From: an uncultured Hyphomicrobiales bacterium
Lineage (GTDB): Bacteria; Pseudomonadota; Alphaproteobacteria; Rhizobiales; Ancalomicrobiaceae
DNA: 48,216 nt
Direction of reading: 5' to 3'
Assembly (NCBI GenBank): GCA_903930435.1
Contig: CAIYYN010000036.1
Coordinates: 1-48,216 of the forward strand
Shown here: piece after piece, positions 43,165 through 48,216 of the stretch
Layout of the letters: every line of letters begins with the position of its first letter
Position numbering within the stretch: position 1 is the first letter of the stretch
Made by a program: the position numbers and the translations under genes
Notes under the pieces: model-generated
Databases searched by the model: none
Told to the model about the DNA's origin: nothing
Seen by the model: the letters and a program-made list of their open reading frames with translations, nothing else

Positions 43165-43754
43165 TTAGTAAACGACCTTGAACGTCGGACTATCCTCGGG
43201 CCGCGAGCGGCGATGATCGTAGATGCGCGTGGTGGCGATGTTGGCATGACCGAGCCATTCCTGAACCTTGGCGATGTCGGCCTGATGATCGAGTGCATTG
43301 GTGGCGGCCGTGGCGCGGAGCGAATGTTCCCCGATCGTGAATCCGAGCTTCGCTGAATAGCTTCGCACCAGACGATAGACGCGTCCGCCGTGATTGCTCC
43401 CGCCAGCGCTCCCGTACGATTGTTGCGCACCGGCCGGAACAGCGCGCCGGTCTCGTCAGCACCATGCCGGGCAACCTCAAGATAATCGTTGATCAAGCCG
43501 TGGGTGCCAGGGTGCAGCGGCAAATACCGCGTCTTGCCGCCTTTTCCCGAGACCTTCAGATGCGGAACGCCTTTCCGCGTTTGCCTAATATCCTTGATCC
43601 GTAGTTTGCACAATTCCTCACGTCGCAGGGCATGAAACAGCAGGGTCGACAGGATCGCGCCGTCGCGCGAGCTTTTGATTGTGTCGGTCTCCGGAGCCGC
43701 GAGCAGCTCGCGCGCCTGATGGTCGCCGAAGGGGCTCCGCGATCGGGCGCTCAT
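43165..43754 (-). pseudogene. Tyrosine recombinase remnant 1 (leftward)
   Basis: The C-terminal catalytic part of an XerC/D-like integrase. The active-site Arg is in 'FHALRREELCKLRIKDI', Lys in 'KVSGKGGKTRYLPLHPG', then, after a frameshift, H-x-x-R in 'GEHSLRATAATNALDHQ', the second His in 'VQEWLGHANIATTRIYDH' and Tyr in the same segment. The first frame is lost near 43383, where one base seems missing between 'AITAD' and 'VYRLVRSYSAKLGF'. The N-terminal core-binding domain is absent: the coding sequence begins abruptly near 43750, against another integrase remnant in the opposite direction. Confidence 0.82.
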
Positions 43755-44250
43755 CGGATTGATGGTCTATACCTTCGCGCGGATCGGCGCCGCGCTCTCC
43801 ATGAAGGTGGAGGACGTTTACACCCAGAACCGCCGACATATGGGTGCGCCTGCACGAGAAGGGCGGCAAGGAACATGAAATGCCCTGCCACCATAATCTC
43901 GAGGCCTGGCTGCACGCCTATATCGACGGCTGCGGCCTCGGACTTGATCCCAAGGGGCCGCTTTTCCGGACGATCGGCCGGGGCACCGGCAGGCTGTCAG
44001 GAACCCGACTGATCCAACAGGACGCCCACGATTTGATCCGGGTGCGGGCTTTGGCAGTCGATATCGATACGAAGATTGGCAACCACACATTCCGGGCGAC
44101 CGGCATTAGGGCCTATTTGAAGAATGGCGGCACGCTTGAGAAGGCAGCAGCCATGGCCAATCACTCCTCAACCCGCACCACTCAGCTTTATGACCAGCAC
44201 GACGATCAGACGAGGTCACGTTGGACGAGGTCGAGCGGGTGGGAATTTGA
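43741..44250 (+). pseudogene. Tyrosine recombinase remnant 2 (rightward)
   Basis: The C-terminal part of a second, different integrase. In frame one, 'RALIGLMVYTFARIGAALSM' and 'KVEDVYTQNRR' run to about 43838; a frameshift then leads to 'WVRLHEKGGKEHEMPCHHN' and 'IGNHTFRATGIRAYLKNGG' (H-x-x-R) and 'MANHSSTRTTQLYD' (His and Tyr nucleophile). A second shift near 44208 leads to the expected family ending 'DEVTLDEVERVGI' and a stop at 44248-44250. Two frameshifts and a missing N-terminal domain make it dead. Its broken end abuts remnant 1. Confidence 0.82.
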
Positions 44251-44350
44251 ATTATCGCTTGTTGGGGACAACCGCTCAACCGGTTCGATGAATGTTTCGG
44301 TTGCACACGATAGATGATATTATCTCCGATAGAGATATTGGAGGAATAGT

Positions 44351-45235
44351 ATGGGCATCGCTGAAGATATGGGGACGTTCTATAATAATTTGAAAATACC
44401 AACAGATACTATTTCATCTATATCGGTACGATATAAGAGAATTACGCGGCAGTTGAATAGAGATCTCTGGAATTCAGAGTCAGATACGCTGAATAGTATG
44501 TATACCGGATCTTACGGACGAGATACCGCATCCCATGGCATTAGTGATCTCGATATCACATTTCGCTTACCTGTGCGCCTTTACGATCAATATCGTGTTT
44601 ACATGGGAAACGGGCAATCCGCGTTGCTGCAGGCGGTGAAGACGTCCTTGCAGAAGATGTATCCGACGTCGAATGTTGCCGGGGACGGCCAAGTTGTAGT
44701 CATAACATTTAACGACGGAATTCGATTTGAAATTCTGCCTGTATTTGATCACAAAGACGGAAGTAGTTTTATATTTCCAGATTCAAACAACGGCGGCAGT
44801 TGGCAGGTTTGCAACCCGAAAGCAGAAATAAAGGCCATTCAAGACAGGCATGAGAACACGAATAAAAATCTCAAGAAGATATGCAGAATGTTGCGTATCT
44901 GGAAGATGCATTGTAGCGTGACCATGACGGGTATGCTGATAGATACATTGGTTTATCAGTTTATTGAAAATTATGAACATAGAGGTAAATCATTCCTGTA
45001 TTACGACTATATCTTCAGGGATCTATTTGATTTCATGTCGAAGCAAGATCAAACTCAGAACCATTGGCGTGCGCCAGGCAGCGGTTCCTATGTTTATCGA
45101 ACAGGAATCTTTGAGAACAAGGCCCGTAGCGCCCATCTTAGGGTGGTCGAGGCGAATGCCTTTGGTGCAAACGGTAATCAATGGTCACAAAGGCAGAAAT
45201 GGAGAGACGTATTTGGAACCGACTATCCCGGTTGA
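44351..45235 (+). CDS. SMODS-domain nucleotidyltransferase (CD-NTase, CBASS-like)
   Basis: A 294-residue cGAS/DncV-like nucleotidyltransferase. The active site is 'YTGSYGRDTASHGISDLDIT' with G53-S54 and D66/D68, and the third acidic residue is E127 in 'GIRFEILPVF'. Such enzymes make cyclic or linear oligonucleotide signals upon phage infection. 'NPKAEIKAIQDRHENTNKNL' and 'RMLRIWKMHCSVTMTGMLID' are typical of the SMODS C-terminal helical part. A GGAGGA site precedes the ATG. Low GC versus the chromosome. Its last 23 bp overlap the SLATT gene. Confidence 0.88.
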   Translation: MGIAEDMGTFYNNLKIPTDTISSISVRYKRITRQLNRDLWNSESDTLNSMYTGSYGRDTASHGISDLDITFRLPVRLYDQYRVYMGNGQSALLQAVKTSLQKMYPTSNVAGDGQVVVITFNDGIRFEILPVFDHKDGSSFIFPDSNNGGSWQVCNPKAEIKAIQDRHENTNKNLKKICRMLRIWKMHCSVTMTGMLIDTLVYQFIENYEHRGKSFLYYDYIFRDLFDFMSKQDQTQNHWRAPGSGSYVYRTGIFENKARSAHLRVVEANAFGANGNQWSQRQKWRDVFGTDYPG

Positions 45236-45803
45236 TGAGGCCCGCTTTGTTCTCGAATCCCAGATTCGGGATTGTTTCGGTCGTGTGGCTTATAGCCACA
45301 AGACTCATGAAAAGATGGCAGAGCGTTACGCCTCACGGCTGAATATTACAAAATGGGGAATGATCTTGTTATCAGCGTTGATAACAGGCGGCATGACTGG
45401 CGTCCTTTTTGATAAATCATCGAGCTTCTTTCCAATCGTAACTGCAGTACTTTCAATACTTTCTCTAGTTTTCAATAGTTATATGAAGGATGTCGATCCT
45501 GGCACGAACGCCCAGCGACATCGGGAAGCGGCATCAAAGCTTTGGAATATGCGCGTGTCATACTTAAGTTTGCTGATGGATATCAAAGATAAGGCCGTGG
45601 GCATGGAGGCGTTGCGCAAGCGACGAGATCAGCTGCAATCAGATCTGGTCCGCATTTACTCGTCAGCTCCCCACACTGATGACGGGGCCTATGGGCAAGC
45701 CCAGGAAGCCCTTCAAAAGAACGAGGATCTCACCTTCTCTGATGAGGAATTAGACCGATTGCTTCCTCCCTCGATACAACGAGGACGGTCCGACAAACCT
45801 TGA
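45213..45803 (+). CDS. SLATT-domain two-helix membrane effector
   Basis: A 196-residue membrane protein of the SLATT class (SMODS- and SLOG-associated two-helix effectors). After an amphipathic N-terminal part ('VLESQIRDCFGRVAYSHKTH') there are two helices ('WGMILLSALITGGMTGVLF', 'FFPIVTAVLSILSLVFNSYM') and a long coiled C-terminal part ('LWNMRVSYLSLLMDIKDKAV'). No ATG fits; the TTG at 45213 has GGAGAG 7-12 nt upstream and keeps the N-terminus at family length, so I chose it. It would make pores or disrupt the membrane when the partner enzyme's nucleotide is made. Confidence 0.85.
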   Translation: MEPTIPVDEARFVLESQIRDCFGRVAYSHKTHEKMAERYASRLNITKWGMILLSALITGGMTGVLFDKSSSFFPIVTAVLSILSLVFNSYMKDVDPGTNAQRHREAASKLWNMRVSYLSLLMDIKDKAVGMEALRKRRDQLQSDLVRIYSSAPHTDDGAYGQAQEALQKNEDLTFSDEELDRLLPPSIQRGRSDKP

Positions 45804-45906
45804 TGGATGCACGAAAGTGCCTTAGTCTGAGACAAATTCGTTAACAGGATTTTTAGCCGGCCTCCCTACAATCGCGCCAGATATCGCGTTTGCAGGGAGT
45901 AAGGAA

Positions 45907-46035
45907 ATGAAAGACCTAACAACAATTGTTTTTATAATTAGTGCCTTATCAGGTCTCATTGTGGCGATCACTCGGCTTCTTCAGGAGCTACGCCGCTGGC
46001 GATCAAAGGTTAACACCGACAAGAAAAACGAATAG
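45907..46035 (+). CDS. 42-residue single-helix membrane peptide
   Basis: A short frame starting 'MKDLTTIVFIISALSGLIV' and ending in the basic tail 'RRWRSKVNTDKKNE'. A good site (GGGAGTAAGGAA) lies directly before the ATG. One helix plus a positively charged cytoplasmic end resembles small toxic or accessory membrane peptides. It follows the SLATT gene by 103 bp on the same strand; linkage to the CBASS-like pair is not shown. Confidence 0.55.
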   Translation: MKDLTTIVFIISALSGLIVAITRLLQELRRWRSKVNTDKKNE

Positions 46036-46062
46036 CTTTTTTGTACTGAGGTCTAAATCTGG

Positions 46063-46090
46063 GCTGGTCTCTAAGCCAGCTTTCCTTTTG
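46063..46090 (+). terminator. Possible terminator after the 42-residue peptide gene
   Basis: A short stem GCTGG / CCAGC (arms about 46064-46068 and 46076-46080) followed by TTTCCTTTT on the plus strand. The stem is only 5 bp, so the call is tentative. Confidence 0.4.
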
Positions 46091-46283
46091 GTGCCAAAGA
46101 GTAGTCTCCCTTGACGCATGCAATTTCCGCAAAGCGGTACATCTCCGCCAGACCCTCATAGGGATCGGCTTGTCGTTCCGCTCGCTTCGCCAGATCATAA
46201 GCGATGAGAACATTTACGGCGGGGGAACGTTGTGCGGGGTCAACGTAGTCCATGTCGGGCTTCATCAAATGCGGATGGACCAC
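46071..46283 (-). CDS. Hypothetical small protein downstream of subtilase
   Basis: A 70-residue frame, 14 bp after the protease stop on the same strand. It reads like a soluble helical protein ('NVLIAYDLAKRAERQADPYE', 'GLAEMYRFAEIACVKGDYSL'). No motif is recognised and the ribosome site is weak. It could be a chaperone or inhibitor of the protease, but there is no evidence for that beyond position. Confidence 0.4.
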   Translation of the reverse strand: MVHPHLMKPDMDYVDPAQRSPAVNVLIAYDLAKRAERQADPYEGLAEMYRFAEIACVKGDYSLAPKGKLA

Positions 46284-46297
46284 TGACCAAGAGTCGG

Positions 46298-47935
46298 CTA
46301 TGTGCCCAGCCGTATCCGCTGTTGTATTCTTTGATAAATCTGAATATTTGCTTCGTGCGCAATTTCGACGACAAGCGCAAATCGTTGTCGCTCAACACCG
46401 ATTGCCCAACCAGTCTCGCATCTCACGACGAGATAATATTGGTCGCCGTAATTTGAAATATTAGTCTTAAACGTCGCAATTGCTGACTGCAGCGTGCCCT
46501 TCTCTCGGAGAGCTGGCCCAGGATTCAGGCCACATTGATAGCGAGAGGCAATCTCGGGGATCGCTTCATCCCGACCGCGTCGTCGATAGTGCTCCGCGAC
46601 CAACCCAGGATCGCAGCCTCGCACCAGCCTGAAACTCATGCCGATACCGGCATAATCCAGTCGGCTGTGCCTAACCGGCGGATCGAAGGCGAGGGAAACT
46701 TTAATGGTTCGGCGGCCAACGGTTGTTTGATATACTGCGGGAATTGGAAGTTCGTAAATTGCGAAATGATCAACTAAGAGTTCGTCCTCTGCGTAGAGGA
46801 CGACTCTTGCGTCATCAGAGAAAGCTGCTCGCTCGAGATCAATCTGGCCATTGCCGCAGATCGCCCTGATAGCATCTTCCCCGAGTGGTGCCAGCCGCCG
46901 AACAGCCGCCGCCGGTAGTGCGGCCGACGTAGCGAGCAACGCACGCACAAGATTCGCTGAAGCAGCGGGAAAACGCGAAAAAATTTGGGCTGCCTTGAAT
47001 GCGACGATCGGTGCAGCGTATGAAGTGCCCGAGCCGCTTGTAATGAGTTGGTCGATCGGTTGGTGATGAAGGGTTAGCATTCCTGTACTGGACACGTCTT
47101 TTCCGTCGCGCAGACGTTGGACCAGGGGGTCAAAGATCATTGTTCCGCCTAGATCAATAAAATCCGGTTTGATCGAGCCTTCGACGCCAGGGCCAATCCG
47201 CGTAAAAGGTGATGGCTCGCCGTCATCTGTTATTGTTCGAACTGCAACATCTTCCGCGAGATCCTCGTTGAGCCCGTTTCCGTGCGCCAAAGAGCCGACT
47301 GTAACAACATTAATCGCTCCGGCCGGCTCGAAGAATCTATTGTCGGCCTCGGTCAAATAGCGTGGATATTCGGTGACGGCCTGCTCGACCCTATTTCCGC
47401 TACGGGGTGGACGATTTCCCGCTGCTACAACTATTACGATATCTAATTCCCGTACGAGCTCGTCGAGGGTCGCCGCCCACGTGCCGACTTTGCCGCCATC
47501 GTAAACATGACGATTGTCAGCCAGCGCAATGACAAAGAGGCGACAGCCAAAGCGTTGATGCAGCGTCGAGACTGCTTCCCGCATTTGTGACGGTACGAGG
47601 CGGCGATCATCGAAATTGCCTGTTTCATTGACGACTTTGGCTGAGCAAAGCCGCGCTCCGCGAATAAGTGTGCCGGCAGTAAGCTGGGCGCGCAGGTCTC
47701 CAAAAACGGCAACACCCCCAACTCTTGTGCCATGCCCCCAGTCGTCCGCTGTGCCGAGGCGATCCGGCACACCGATAGCGCCAACGAGCATCGCCTCGAG
47801 CAATGGGTGGTCGTTCACACCACTGTCGATAATCCCGACGAGCGGCCTTTCATCGACCTCTGGTTCTAAAGCTGGCAGTGTCCCAAGTTCGAGGCGTAAA
47901 GCTTCGGATGACGCAACGTCTGGGCGGGTGGCCTG
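46298..47935 (-). CDS. Subtilisin-like serine protease (S8), 5' end cut by an IS element
   Basis: A peptidase S8 domain with a full catalytic triad: Asp in 'PLVGIIDSGV' (codon 47825-47827), His in 'DDWGHGTRVGG' (47732-47734), oxyanion Asn in 'IVIVVAAGNRPPRSG', and Ser in 'SGSGTSYAAPIVAFKA' (47021-47023). The C-terminal 180 residues are a further domain with 'HSRLDYAGIGMSFRLVRGCD'. No signal peptide is present, so a cytoplasmic role is likely; such S8 proteins beside AAA ATPases occur in defence islands. The frame stays open to 48181, but from about 47936 it is the antisense of an IS3 transposase, so the true N-terminus is displaced. The gene is probably inactive. Confidence 0.85.
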   Translation of the reverse strand, partial: QATRPDVASSEALRLELGTLPALEPEVDERPLVGIIDSGVNDHPLLEAMLVGAIGVPDRLGTADDWGHGTRVGGVAVFGDLRAQLTAGTLIRGARLCSAKVVNETGNFDDRRLVPSQMREAVSTLHQRFGCRLFVIALADNRHVYDGGKVGTWAATLDELVRELDIVIVVAAGNRPPRSGNRVEQAVTEYPRYLTEADNRFFEPAGAINVVTVGSLAHGNGLNEDLAEDVAVRTITDDGEPSPFTRIGPGVEGSIKPDFIDLGGTMIFDPLVQRLRDGKDVSSTGMLTLHHQPIDQLITSGSGTSYAAPIVAFKAAQIFSRFPAASANLVRALLATSAALPAAAVRRLAPLGEDAIRAICGNGQIDLERAAFSDDARVVLYAEDELLVDHFAIYELPIPAVYQTTVGRRTIKVSLAFDPPVRHSRLDYAGIGMSFRLVRGCDPGLVAEHYRRRGRDEAIPEIASRYQCGLNPGPALREKGTLQSAIATFKTNISNYGDQYYLVVRCETGWAIGVERQRFALVVEIAHEANIQIYQRIQQRIRLGT

Positions 47936-48216
47936 CTGCCGGATTTGTGGACACCGAGATAAGGTGTTTTCACAAACCGGAGAATTGGAATGCAGCGCAG
48001 GAAGTTTACGCGAGAGTTCAAGGTTGAGGCGGTCCGGCTGATCAAGGATCGCGGCGTTGCGGTGGCTCAGGCTGCTCGGGATTTGGATGTCCACGAGAAT
48101 GTTCTGCGCAAATGGGTCAGGGAGTTTTCGGCAGAGCCCGACCAAGCCTTTCCTGGCAATGGGCAGATGAAGGCCGATCAAGCCGAGATCGCGCGGCTTC
48201 GTAAGGAGGTCGCCAA
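47936..48216 (+). mobile_element. IS3-family insertion sequence, left part (runs off window)
   Basis: The sequence changes from protease coding to a non-coding IS end near 47936 (TGCTGCCGGATTTGTGGACA...), resembling the terminal repeats of IS3-family elements, which begin with TG and carry the 'TTTGTGGACACC' block. About 56 bp later a transposase frame starts. The right end and the target duplication lie outside the window, so the left boundary is approximate (within about 15 bp). Confidence 0.75.
47992..48216 (+). CDS. IS3-family transposase OrfA (partial)
   Basis: The first 75 codons of the helix-turn-helix subunit of an IS3-family transposase, continuing past the window. 'RRKFTREFKVEAVRLIKDRG' is the typical start, followed by 'VAQAARDLDVHENVLRKWV' (HTH) and a Leu/Arg-rich dimer helix 'AEIARLRKEV'. 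GGAG lies 8-11 bp upstream of the ATG. OrfA is usually joined to the DDE-containing OrfB by a programmed -1 frameshift, which is outside the window. Confidence 0.9.

Noticed and set aside
44351-46035. Full CBASS type II or III operon with Cap2, Cap3, HORMA or TRIP13
   Set aside because: No such genes are found beside the SMODS-SLATT pair; upstream is a dead integrase and downstream only a micro-gene.
47942-48181. Protease N-terminus as predicted by the open frame to 48181
   Set aside because: This stretch encodes the IS3 OrfA protein on the plus strand; the minus-strand frame is accidental.
1-48216. tRNA, rRNA or riboswitch
   Set aside because: I found no cloverleaf with a TTCGAAT-type arm, no rRNA-like stretch and no known riboswitch core; a scan with covariance models would be decisive.

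Overview
The window comes from a fairly GC-rich alphaproteobacterium, most likely of the Hyphomicrobiales (rhizobial) group. This rests on gene content: a DUF1403/ScpB-like pair, DUF1883, GcvA-type LysR regulators and a kdpFABCDE operon are all typical there. I cannot name the genus. I see no rRNA, tRNA or CRISPR array.

Positions 1-32.8 kb look like ordinary chromosome with metabolic operons. In order they hold: the 3' end of a repetitive MBG-domain surface protein; an FMN-binding glutamate-synthase-like protein; an AmmeMemoRadiSam pair (radical SAM enzyme divergent from a Memo-AMMECR1 fusion); GlcNAc-6-P deacetylase and a BadF-type amino-sugar kinase; a DabA-DabB inorganic carbon uptake pair with a divergent LysR regulator; and a GcvA-like LysR gene divergent from an operon of SDR dehydrogenase, split transketolase (N and C subunits), TRAP transporter (DctP and fused DctQM) and full-length transketolase. 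Next come two paralogous small secreted proteins with their own terminators, another LysR regulator, an AT-rich gene-free stretch, and the leftward kdp potassium-uptake operon with its KdpD/KdpE sensor pair. The operon includes the 28-residue KdpF and a further 27-residue membrane peptide before it.

From about 32.8 kb to the end the window becomes an accessory, defence-rich island with lower and uneven GC. It carries a VapBC toxin-antitoxin pair, the DUF1403/ScpB-like pair, a Shedu (DUF4263) nuclease, a Cro-like regulator candidate with tandem operator repeats convergent on an XRE-ImmA pair, YjzC-like and DUF1883 small proteins, a frameshifted leucine-rich-repeat protein, two decayed tyrosine recombinases abutting head-to-head, a SMODS/SLATT (CBASS-like) nucleotide-signalling pair, a 42-residue membrane peptide, and a subtilisin-like protease whose 5' end is cut by an IS3-family element running off the window.

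The strongest candidates for something undescribed are the SDR/split-transketolase/TRAP/transketolase operon (a sugar or polyol pathway with no kinase in sight), the regulator/ImmA/YjzC/DUF1883 module with two distinct operator types, and the LRR protein locus. All coordinates for starts, frameshifts and repeats were read by eye from the sequence; functional calls come from motif recognition, not from database searches.
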